A stretch of 64,000 bases of DNA, taken from NCBI GenBank assembly GCA_033854175.1, contig JAWOKN010000021.1, positions 1 through 64,000 on the forward strand, read 5' to 3'. Numbering within the stretch: position 1 is the first letter of the stretch; each line of letters opens with the position of its first letter. Position numbers and translations under genes: made by a program. The stretch is from DATKPE01 sp033854175. GTDB taxonomy: Bacteria; Bacteroidota; Ignavibacteria; UBA10030; SZUA-254. The notes beneath the pieces are model-generated. The model made no database searches. It was not told the DNA's origin and saw only the letters and a program-made list of their open reading frames with translations. Of the stretch, positions 43,201-51,041 are shown one piece after another.

Positions 43201-44295
43201 TCACTCGGTGGGTTTCCAGACGTAGGCACCCGCGCTGTCGATGTACCCGGTCCCTCCGGGAACGGTGACCCGCGCGCGGTTGTGAAAAAATGGTTCCGCC
43301 ACCTCAAACCGGGGCGGGATTTTTATTTCCCCGTGTCTGTCCATGTACCCCCATTGGGATCCAATCTCGACGGCTGCAAGACCTTCCGAGAAGGGGAGGG
43401 CGTTCTCACAATCTGTCTGGATGACGACCTCCCCCTGCCGGTTGATAAAACTGATTTTCCCGCCGATGACAACGAGCGCAAGACTGTCGCTGAAATTGCG
43501 AGCAAGGGTATACCTGGGCTCAATCGCAAATGTCCCGTTGGTATTGATGTATCCCCAGAGGGGTCCCAGCCGGACCCGTGCAAGCCCTTCTGAAAAATTG
43601 AAAGCCTGGTCGTATTTCGGTTCAATGACGATAGCGCCGGTCGTATCGATATATCCGCGCTTGCCGCCGAGGACGACCGGGGCATAGCCCTCATAAAAAT
43701 CCCCGGCCATATCAAATTCCCTGTCGGTGATGATCCTGCCGCGTGTGTTGATAAACGCATAGTGGGAGGAGAGTTCGATAAACAGGAACCGTTTGACGAT
43801 CTTCACCCAGGCGAAGCCTTCGTGAAAATCCCCGACCTCGTCGTAGGATGGGGGTATGGCGATTGCACCCGTGAGATCGATGTATCCCCACAGGGAGAAG
43901 CGGAACAGGCCGACGGCGTCCTTGACGCGGGCGAGCCCGCAGGAAAAGCTTTTAACCTCCCGGTAATCAGGTTTGAGCACCATTTCGCCTCTGGTATTGA
44001 TGTATCCGTAATCGTTGAAATAAAAGTCACCGGTGGGCCCGTAATTCCCGTACCGGACCAGTGCCCGGCGGTCGGAAAATTCATACACATAATCGTACTG
44101 CGGTGCGATGATGACCGCGCCGCTGCTGTCAATATATCCGAACTTACCCCGGACCTCGACGGGATACAAGAACTTGACGGCACCTTCATCAACCGCAGCT
44201 CCCGACGGAACAAAGGATGTCTGCCCACAGCCGAGTGAGAAAAGAAGTATCAGTGTCATACCGCAGAACTTCGGGAAAAGTGGCATATGCCTCAT
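43201..44295 (-). CDS. WG-repeat lipoprotein
   Basis: 364 residues from ATG 44295. A lipoprotein signal ends LFSLGCGQ. The rest is a chain of nine WG/KWG repeats of ~33-37 residues, each with G[YF]I[DN]xxGxxxIxPxY and then a F[SE]xGLAxV step (for example GYIDTTGAIVIEPKYDQAFN). WG repeats are found in surface or periplasmic proteins, often linked with binding, but the target is unknown. Convergent with lptB. Confidence 0.85.
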   Translation of the reverse strand: MRHMPLFPKFCGMTLILLFSLGCGQTSFVPSGAAVDEGAVKFLYPVEVRGKFGYIDSSGAVIIAPQYDYVYEFSDRRALVRYGNYGPTGDFYFNDYGYINTRGEMVLKPDYREVKSFSCGLARVKDAVGLFRFSLWGYIDLTGAIAIPPSYDEVGDFHEGFAWVKIVKRFLFIELSSHYAFINTRGRIITDREFDMAGDFYEGYAPVVLGGKRGYIDTTGAIVIEPKYDQAFNFSEGLARVRLGPLWGYINTNGTFAIEPRYTLARNFSDSLALVVIGGKISFINRQGEVVIQTDCENALPFSEGLAAVEIGSQWGYMDRHGEIKIPPRFEVAEPFFHNRARVTVPGGTGYIDSAGAYVWKPTE

Positions 44296-44343
44296 TGTGA
44301 GGGGTGTCCTGACCAGGCAAATCGGGGACACGTCAGTGGCCGG

Positions 44344-44865
44344 TTACGACTTCCTCTTTTTGACCGTGGTGATATGTCCAATGTGATGGCGCCCGTGCCA
44401 GGTGTAGATCTGGAGCAGCCAGTCGAGACTCATGAGGCCATGCTCGGGATGCCGGAACTTCCGGGAAAAGTCCTGTGGTTGGAGCGAGCGGAACTGGGCT
44501 GTCATCCGGGCATGTAGTGATTCAATCAGCCTGAGGGAAGGTTCGACGGGCAGGGATGTTGCATCGGGTAATTCCGCCCAGAGTTTTTCATCATAGGGTT
44601 TGATCGTCGGCTGGTCCTCGGTGATCGCCAGCTTAAGACGGACGTAGGCGTTCATGTGGCTGTCGGCAAGGTGATGGACGACCTGACGGGCTGTCCATCC
44701 GCCGGGTCGGTACGGTGTGGCCAGTTGGTTCTTCGACAATCCCCGTACGACGCGTCGCAGTTCCCGTGGCATGGCGGAGAATTTTCTGATCAGGAGTTTA
44801 CGTTGATTGTTGTTGATGTCGGGGCGGAATTCAAATTTTCCGATCGGGTACCGTGGGTCAGCCAT
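44344..44865 (-). CDS. DinB-fold (YfiT-like) putative metal-dependent transferase
   Basis: 173 residues from ATG 44865. The four-helix DinB fold with a His triad: HHLADSHMNAYVRLK supplies the first, and WHGRHHIGHI near the C-terminus the other two. Opening DPRYPIGKFEF is typical of YfiT/BstA-type proteins, which include bacillithiol transferases. Substrate thiol unknown. An upstream in-frame extension to 44988 is out of keeping with the family. Confidence 0.85.
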   Translation of the reverse strand: MADPRYPIGKFEFRPDINNNQRKLLIRKFSAMPRELRRVVRGLSKNQLATPYRPGGWTARQVVHHLADSHMNAYVRLKLAITEDQPTIKPYDEKLWAELPDATSLPVEPSLRLIESLHARMTAQFRSLQPQDFSRKFRHPEHGLMSLDWLLQIYTWHGRHHIGHITTVKKRKS

Positions 44866-45052
44866 GACATGTCTCCATGATGATGATGAATAATGAAATA
44901 TACAACCCCCGTTCGGGATATTCAACCCCTTGGCCGGTCCGGTGATCCGGTCGTTCGGCACACCCGGTCGGGGTGAGGCCCGTGCCATCGGTCATCACCG
45001 GTATGGTCCTACATCATTCTGTCTGGTAATGCTGTAGATGAAGTTCAGGCGG

Positions 45053-46294
45053 TCATTCGTAGCGGAGGGATTCGACCGGATCCACCGATGCGGCTTTCCT
45101 CGCAGGGAAAAAACCCGACAGAAGTCCGATCGTGGTGAGGATTCCCGTCGTCATGACAATGAGACCCGGGGAGAAAATCGGTTTTCCGAGGAACTGCATG
45201 GCGCCATCGTTGGACGGGAAGAGGTGGACGATCGAGACGACCCCCCATGAAAACAGGATTCCGACGGTACCACCGATGATGGCGATGAACAACGCTTCGA
45301 AGACAAACTGGGTGAGAATGTGCACCCGTTTTGCCCCGACGGCGAGTTTAATACCGATCTCGCGCGTCCGTTCCTTCACGATTGCATACATCACGTTGGC
45401 AACGCCGACACCGGCGATCAGTAGAGTGAGAAGGCCGACCGCAAAAAGGAAGATTGATACCCCGAGTGAGACCTTCTCATTGATTTTCTGTGCTTCAATA
45501 AAATCCCAGATAAAAAGGGTTCTTTCGTCGGTCGGATCAAAATGGTATTTCCGTGCGAGTACCTGAAAGATTTCCTTCTTGAGTTCTTCCTGCCGGCCTG
45601 GATCCCCCGGGCGGACGACAATCGAGTTGACCCGCATATTCCCGTACATGGTCCTGAACGTGGAATAGGGGATGATTGCGCGTTCGTCGTCCGGTCCGTT
45701 GTTCATACTCGTCTGCAGTTTCCTCTGGAGGATGCCGATGACCGTAAAAGGCACGTTGTCGACGAGGAGAACCTTGCCGACCGGATCCACAGCGTGGAAA
45801 ATATCGCCGGCGATCTTTGATCCGAGGACAAGAACGCGCCGCTGGAGCACGACATCCCGGTCGTTGAGAAACCGACCGCCAGCCATGGGGTACATCCGGC
45901 GCATTTCCTCGAAGCCGGGATTGACTCCCTCGCATTCCGCGTTCGTTGAAAACTTTCCAAGGGTGAGCCTGACGTTCCCCTCGTACTGCGGGCTGATCAT
46001 GCTGATATCGGGGATCGCGGCTTTCAGCATGACGACATCCTCCTCCACCATCCGGATTTTTCTCCCCTTGGGCATCCCCTCATATTGCTTTCCGGTCTCG
46101 CCGCCGTAGAGAATCATAATCCGGTCCCCGGCGTTGATGAGTCCGTTGTTCATCTGATGTCCGAGACCCTCGCCGAACGACAGCAAAAGGACGACGGCGA
46201 TGGTGCCCCACATGATCGCGATCATCGTCAGAAGCGTCCGTGTGCGGTTGACCCTGAGATCCTGAAAAAATTCTTTGAAGAGTTCAATCCACAT
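45053..46294 (-). CDS. MacB/FtsX-type ABC transporter permease (second)
   Basis: 413 residues from ATG 46294 (ATG 46315 possible, overlapping the upstream gene). Four membrane helices: one N-terminal (TLLTMIAIMWGTIAVVLLLS) and three C-terminal (about 295-410), with a large periplasmic domain between, including ISPQYEGNVRL. No ATP-binding domain. MacB-type permeases expel macrolides, lipoproteins or peptides with an adaptor. It is a paralogue of the preceding gene and forms an operon with it and the adaptor. Confidence 0.85.
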   Translation of the reverse strand: MWIELFKEFFQDLRVNRTRTLLTMIAIMWGTIAVVLLLSFGEGLGHQMNNGLINAGDRIMILYGGETGKQYEGMPKGRKIRMVEEDVVMLKAAIPDISMISPQYEGNVRLTLGKFSTNAECEGVNPGFEEMRRMYPMAGGRFLNDRDVVLQRRVLVLGSKIAGDIFHAVDPVGKVLLVDNVPFTVIGILQRKLQTSMNNGPDDERAIIPYSTFRTMYGNMRVNSIVVRPGDPGRQEELKKEIFQVLARKYHFDPTDERTLFIWDFIEAQKINEKVSLGVSIFLFAVGLLTLLIAGVGVANVMYAIVKERTREIGIKLAVGAKRVHILTQFVFEALFIAIIGGTVGILFSWGVVSIVHLFPSNDGAMQFLGKPIFSPGLIVMTTGILTTIGLLSGFFPARKAASVDPVESLRYE

Positions 46295-46299
46295 GGCAT

Positions 46300-47535
46300 T
46301 TATGTCCGGAGGCATTCCACAACATTGAGTTCCGCCGCGTGCCGTGCCGGCATGAAACCGGAGGCAAGACCGATGACCGCGAGAACAAAAACCGTCGCAA
46401 TGCCGACTTCAACCGAAATTATCGGAGTTCCGACATATTCCTTGATCGGCACGTACTGCAGTATCCGGGTGATCGCAACCGCGATGATAAATCCTATCGA
46501 GGCACCGAGGAGGATGATGATAAACGTCTCAAGGAAAAACTGGGTCACGATGTTCGATCGTTTTGCCCCGACCGCGCGCTTGATACCGATTTCCTTGATC
46601 CGTTCCTGCACCACAATATACATGATATTGGCAACCCCGAGCCCTCCGACCGCGAGCGTGAAGCTGCCGATCACGCCCAGGAAAATATTGAACGCCAGGA
46701 AAAAGTAGAACATAAACTTATCGAACTCTGTTGTGTCCCAGAGCCAGATGGCATCCCTGTCGGTCGGGTCAAACTTATACCGCCGTGACAATGCCTGGCG
46801 CACCTGGTCGTTGGTCGCCTCCGATTTCCGTGGATCCTTGGGTGTGAAGATAATGTTGTTGATATGGACGGCGCCGAATACCGATGCGAATGTCGATGCG
46901 GGGATGAAGACCCTGTCCCTGTCCTGCCGGTTGTACGAGGAGTTCTGGATCTTTTTCAGCATGACACCGACGACGGTAAAGGGAACCTCGCCCAGATAGA
47001 TGATCCTGCCGATCGCGTCAGACTCGCCGAAGAGAAGGTCCTTCACATTATCGCCGATGACGGCCACGCGCCGCCGTTCCTTGAGGTCCGGATCATCGAT
47101 AAAACGGCCGCTTGGATCGGGAACGATGTTGCGCATATCGCCATAGATGGGATAGATTCCGGCCACGGAGGAGTTGATGATATTCTGTCCGACGCGGAGC
47201 GCAGTCTCGTGCGAGCTGTATTCGGGGCTGATCTTGTCGATCGCCGGCACCTGTTCGGCGAGATACCGCGCATCCTCTTCGAGAAGCGATATCGGCCGTC
47301 CGACGCCGAAACCCTCGTACGGCTTTGTCGTCGATCCGGGGAACATGATGACGATCTTCTCCCCGATGCCGTGCATGTTGATCGCCAGTTGCCGTTTGAA
47401 GCCCATCCCGAACGCGAGAAGGACGACGATGGCGACCGTTCCCCAGACGATGCCGAAGATCGTCAGAAAGGTCCGGAGTTTCTGAGCCCTGAGGTCCCGG
47501 AGAAATTCGGCGATGATTGTGTGAAATTGATACAT
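46300..47535 (-). CDS. MacB/FtsX-type ABC transporter permease (first)
   Basis: 411 residues. N-terminal helix FLTIFGIVWGTVAIVVLLAF, a large periplasmic MacB core domain (about 45-275), then three C-terminal helices with GIKRAVGAKRSNIVTQFF, the conserved inner loop that contacts the ATPase. No nucleotide-binding domain of its own and none nearby. It starts 51 bases after the adaptor gene. Confidence 0.88.
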   Translation of the reverse strand: MYQFHTIIAEFLRDLRAQKLRTFLTIFGIVWGTVAIVVLLAFGMGFKRQLAINMHGIGEKIVIMFPGSTTKPYEGFGVGRPISLLEEDARYLAEQVPAIDKISPEYSSHETALRVGQNIINSSVAGIYPIYGDMRNIVPDPSGRFIDDPDLKERRRVAVIGDNVKDLLFGESDAIGRIIYLGEVPFTVVGVMLKKIQNSSYNRQDRDRVFIPASTFASVFGAVHINNIIFTPKDPRKSEATNDQVRQALSRRYKFDPTDRDAIWLWDTTEFDKFMFYFFLAFNIFLGVIGSFTLAVGGLGVANIMYIVVQERIKEIGIKRAVGAKRSNIVTQFFLETFIIILLGASIGFIIAVAITRILQYVPIKEYVGTPIISVEVGIATVFVLAVIGLASGFMPARHAAELNVVECLRT

Positions 47536-47586
47536 GGCGTCATTGTTGTTCGTATGAACGGCGCTCTACGGTCAGATCCGCCGTGG

Positions 47587-48678
47587 TCATTCAATCTTCT
47601 TGACAGGTTTTTCCATGACCTCTTCGCCTTCCTTGAGACCTGAAATCACTTCCACGTTGATTGCGTCGCTCAGACCTGTTTTGATGTACCGGTCGGCGCT
47701 TTTCTCGGGACCCAGCGGAATCATGACAAACGCCGAATCGTTCCTGAATGTCACGGTGCGTTCCGGGACGGTCAGGACATTCGTTTTTTGCTGGATGATA
47801 ATATTGGCGTTTGCCGAGTAGCCGGCGCGCAGTACGGCATTCTGGGATGGCGGAATATAGATTTCAATCGGAAATACGGTCGCATTTTCCTTTTTATCCG
47901 CTTTGAGGGATATTTTCCTCAGGACTCCCCTGACCGTATCATTCGGAAGCGCACCAACCTTCAGGACCGATTCCATCCCCTCCTTCAGTTTACCGACGTC
48001 GATTTCATCGACGGTCCCCTTGAAGATCAGGCGGCTCATATTTGCCATTTTCATCAGGACTGTCCCCTCCTGATACGTTGTCAGCGGTGTCACGGGATCG
48101 CCGACCTCGACGGTTTTATTGAGGACATAGCCGTTGATGGGGGCTTTCACGATCGATTCGATGATGGTACTGTCGATCTTTACAGATCCTTTTTCCAGCA
48201 GTGCGAGATGTTCCTGGGCGAGTTTGCAGTTTAAATCCGTTTCATTGTACTGTTTTTGAAAATCCTCATATTCCTTTATCGAAATCAGGCCCTTTTTGTA
48301 GAGGGATTCCTCCCGCACAAATTCCTGTTTTGCGTTCACAAGGGCAGTTTGCGCGATCTGGTACTGTCGTTTCGCATCAGCAAGTTCGAGGGGGGTCGGA
48401 TCGGGTTTTACCTCCAGTAGCGGATCACCTTCGTGGACATAGGTGCCTGCGTCGGCGAAGATCCGTTTGACGACACCGGAGACCTTTGATTTGATCGAGA
48501 TTTCGTTTTCCGGTTCAATGGTGCCGACAGCCAGTGCTTTTTCGACGATCGAGCCCCGTGTAACCTTGACCGCCGTGGTGCTTGAACTGGCCGAACTGTT
48601 TGATCTGGAAATCACGAAAATAACAGCAACGATGACTGCCAGAAATATTCCGCCGAAAATGTAGACCTTTTTTTTCAT
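47587..48678 (-). CDS. MacA/HlyD-type periplasmic adaptor
   Basis: 363 residues from ATG 48678. One N-terminal membrane anchor (KVYIFGGIFLAVIVAVIFVI), a lipoyl half-motif (GVVKRIFADAGTYVHEGDPL), a coiled-coil hairpin (about 105-165), the second lipoyl half (IVKAPINGYVLNKTVEVGD), beta-barrel and MP domains. Such adaptors link ABC permeases to an outer-membrane channel. With the two permeases it forms a three-gene unit lacking the ATPase. Confidence 0.9.
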   Translation of the reverse strand: MKKKVYIFGGIFLAVIVAVIFVISRSNSSASSSTTAVKVTRGSIVEKALAVGTIEPENEISIKSKVSGVVKRIFADAGTYVHEGDPLLEVKPDPTPLELADAKRQYQIAQTALVNAKQEFVREESLYKKGLISIKEYEDFQKQYNETDLNCKLAQEHLALLEKGSVKIDSTIIESIVKAPINGYVLNKTVEVGDPVTPLTTYQEGTVLMKMANMSRLIFKGTVDEIDVGKLKEGMESVLKVGALPNDTVRGVLRKISLKADKKENATVFPIEIYIPPSQNAVLRAGYSANANIIIQQKTNVLTVPERTVTFRNDSAFVMIPLGPEKSADRYIKTGLSDAINVEVISGLKEGEEVMEKPVKKIE

Positions 48679-48982
48679 TGTAGGATCCCCGAAATGCCCT
48701 GTAAAAAGTTGCCGAATCTCGCGGTTTGCCCGAATCAACACACACAGATTGGTACGTATTTATGACGATATTGTTGCGATTTCGGCTCCGGGATATCAGG
48801 AGATCTGCTCCGAATCGTCCGCTTCCCCATCACGTGTATCATCTGATGCGTGGCATCATTTTTGACTACCTCGCCCGATTCACCACGAATCCTTTGTGCC
48901 CGATGCTGATACTTCCCGGGTGCGAAATTCGTTTTAGCAAATATCAGGAAATCTTCGTATCTTCGTCAAATCACAGCGAGTT
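48679..48982. other. Divergent intergenic region, adaptor/carB
   Basis: 304 bases between the divergently read adaptor and carB N-half genes. It must hold two promoters. A weak box pair is given for carB. No convincing promoter for the adaptor, no repeat, and no RNA gene were found in it. Short open frames here show no protein-like pattern. Confidence 0.6.
48934..48965 (+). promoter_or_regulatory. Weak Bacteroidota-type promoter for carB N-half
   Basis: TTAG at 48934-48937, 20 bases, TATCTTCG at 48958-48965, each one base off the consensus TTTG / TAnnTTTG. It ends 17 bases before ATG 48983. Confidence 0.3.
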
Positions 48983-50464
48983 ATGCCAAGACGATCAGAC
49001 TTTCAATCCGTTCTTCTCATTGGTGCCGGACCGATCATCATCGGTCAGGCCTGCGAATTCGATTATTCCGGAACCCAGGCCTGTAAGGTCCTGCGCGAAG
49101 AAGGTTATCGCGTCATACTCATCAACAGCAATCCCGCAACAATTATGACCGATCCCGAGTTTGCGGATCGGACCTATATTGAGCCGATCACCCCCGCATT
49201 CGTGGAAAAAGTAATCGAGCGCGACCGTCCGGACGTCCTCCTAGCCACCATGGGGGGGCAGACGGCCCTCAATACCGCCGTTGCGTTGGCAGAAAACGGC
49301 GTTCTCGAACGCTACGATGTTGAATTGATAGGGGCGAAGCTCGAGGCGATCAAAAGGGCCGAAAACAGGGAATTATTCCAAAAAACAATGCAAAGTATAG
49401 GGCTTGAGACCCCACAGGGGATGTTTGTCCGGTCGACGGGGGAGGCGATGCACTTTGCGGAAAAGATCGGTTTTCCGATCATCATCCGTCCGTCCTTCAC
49501 GCTCGGGGGTACGGGAGGGGGAACGGCGTTCAACAAGGAGGAATTTTTATCAAAAGTCGAGCACGCGCTGGCTGCGAGTCCGATTCATGAGACGTTAATT
49601 GAAGAATCGGTCATCGGCTGGAAGGAATTTGAACTCGAGGTCATGCGGGACCTGAAAGACAACGTCGTGATCATCTGCTCGATCGAGAATTTTGATCCGA
49701 TGGGAGTTCACACCGGCGATTCCATCACGGTTGCGCCGGCACAGACCCGGACCGACAAGGAATACCAGTACATGCGTGACGCCGCCCGAAAAATCATCCG
49801 GGCGATCGGTGTTGAAACCGGCGGCTCGAATATCCAGTTTGCCGTCAATCCGGCGACAGGCCGGATGCTGGTGATCGAAATGAATCCGCGGGTATCGCGT
49901 TCATCGGCGCTCGCATCCAAGGCGACGGGGTTCCCGATCGCGAAAATTGCGGCGAAACTTGCCGTCGGCTACACGCTCGATGAAATTCCGAACGACATCA
50001 CCCGTCAGACTCCTGCATCATTCGAGCCGGCCATTGATTATTGCGTTGTCAAGATTCCCCGCTGGGATTTTGAGAAATTCAAGGGTGTTGATGATGTTCT
50101 CGGGGTCCAGATGAAATCGGTGGGTGAAGCGATGGCCTTTGGACGGACGTTCAAAGAAGCTCTGCAGAAAGCCATCAGATCGCTGGAACAGGGGCGTTAC
50201 GGTCTGGGTGCCGATGGTAAGGACCTGTTCGACGCTGACACCCTCTCGGAAGAACAACGGCTCGAGTGGCGGGGACGGGTCATGCAGAGACTTGCCACAC
50301 CCCGGTCCGACAACATCTTCTTCCTGCGGTACGCGGTACAACTCGGTGTCTCCGTCGGTGAACTCCATACCGTAACGGGGATCGATCCGTGGTTTCTCCA
50401 CAACATACGGCAGATCGTTGAAATGGAAAACGAGCTGAAGTCCTGCACTGTCGGCATTTCGTAA
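48983..50464 (+). CDS. carB: Carbamoyl-phosphate synthase large subunit, N-terminal half
   Basis: 493 residues. This half makes carboxyphosphate and carbamate from bicarbonate, ATP and ammonia, feeding pyrimidine and arginine synthesis. The pre-ATP-grasp domain opens LLIGAGPIIIGQACEFDYSG; the ATP-grasp loop RPSFTLGGTGGG and metal-binding EMNPRVSRSSALASKATGFP are intact. The first part of the oligomerisation domain follows and it ends FLHNIRQIVEMENELKSCTV plus GIS, where E. coli CarB continues without break. The C-half is at 51042. Splits at this place are known in Methanocaldococcus jannaschii and Aquifex. Confidence 0.93.
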   Translation: MPRRSDFQSVLLIGAGPIIIGQACEFDYSGTQACKVLREEGYRVILINSNPATIMTDPEFADRTYIEPITPAFVEKVIERDRPDVLLATMGGQTALNTAVALAENGVLERYDVELIGAKLEAIKRAENRELFQKTMQSIGLETPQGMFVRSTGEAMHFAEKIGFPIIIRPSFTLGGTGGGTAFNKEEFLSKVEHALAASPIHETLIEESVIGWKEFELEVMRDLKDNVVIICSIENFDPMGVHTGDSITVAPAQTRTDKEYQYMRDAARKIIRAIGVETGGSNIQFAVNPATGRMLVIEMNPRVSRSSALASKATGFPIAKIAAKLAVGYTLDEIPNDITRQTPASFEPAIDYCVVKIPRWDFEKFKGVDDVLGVQMKSVGEAMAFGRTFKEALQKAIRSLEQGRYGLGADGKDLFDADTLSEEQRLEWRGRVMQRLATPRSDNIFFLRYAVQLGVSVGELHTVTGIDPWFLHNIRQIVEMENELKSCTVGIS

Positions 50465-50475
50465 TGAATCATCAA

Positions 50476-50484
50476 GGTGTAACC
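50476..50484. repeat. Left copy of 9-bp direct repeat at the carB seam
   Basis: GGTGTAACC, immediately before ATG 50485 of the inserted Spy-like gene. The second copy is at 51011-51019, on the far side of that gene. The arrangement resembles a target-site duplication or a microhomology junction. Confidence 0.6.
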
Positions 50485-50973
50485 ATGATAAACAAAATTC
50501 TGTTGCTTACGGGAACATGCATTCTCACGTTGTTCACCGTTGTGTCGTCCGGACGGTCACAGGTCCCGCCCGATCGCGATGCATTGCTCAACGGTGAGGA
50601 GACAGGCCTGACGGCGAGCGCCGATGCGAACGGTTATCCGGGGCCGAAGCGCGTCCTTGATGTCGCAGGCGATCTGAAGCTTTCCGCCGGACAGAAAAAG
50701 GAGATCGAGCAGATCTACACTCAGACCCAGTCCCGGGCGAAGGAGCTTGGGCAGCGGATTATCTCTGTCGAAAAGGAGCTGAACGAATCGTTTGCCTCCG
50801 GGTTGGTGGCTGAAAACACCATCCGCGAATCCGTCGATCAGATTGAAAAACTCCGCGCGAAACTCCGGACCCTGCACCTGGTCGCGCACCTCAAAACGCG
50901 GGCGGTCCTTTCAAGCGCCCAGGCCGAGATGGTAAGAAAAATGAAACGCGCGGGTGCCCGGACAGGTCATTAG
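50485..50973 (+). CDS. Spy/LTXXQ-like periplasmic protein between the carB halves
   Basis: 162 residues from ATG 50485 (AAGGTG at 50474-50479 is a ribosome site); ATG 50464 overlapping the carB N-half stop (TAATG) is an alternative. A Sec signal (KILLLTGTCILTLFTVVSSG) is followed by a mainly helical domain with LDVAGDLKLSAGQKKEIEQIY and LRTLHLVAHLKTRAVLSSAQ, two LTxxQ-like motifs of the Spy/CpxP family. Those proteins are periplasmic chaperones or metal-stress sensors. No link with carbamoyl phosphate is known, so its position in the carB seam is odd. Confidence 0.85.
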   Translation: MINKILLLTGTCILTLFTVVSSGRSQVPPDRDALLNGEETGLTASADANGYPGPKRVLDVAGDLKLSAGQKKEIEQIYTQTQSRAKELGQRIISVEKELNESFASGLVAENTIRESVDQIEKLRAKLRTLHLVAHLKTRAVLSSAQAEMVRKMKRAGARTGH

Positions 50974-51010
50974 GAAATTCCCCCGACCCGGTGGATCGGT
51001 GGGCCTTATC

Positions 51011-51019
51011 GGTGTAACC
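51011..51019. repeat. Right copy of 9-bp direct repeat at the carB seam
   Basis: GGTGTAACC, 23 bases before the carB C-half start. It includes an in-frame TAA for that gene (51015-51017), so the C-half cannot start further upstream. Confidence 0.6.
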
Positions 51020-51041
51020 GGGCCGGATATCGAAAAGTAGA

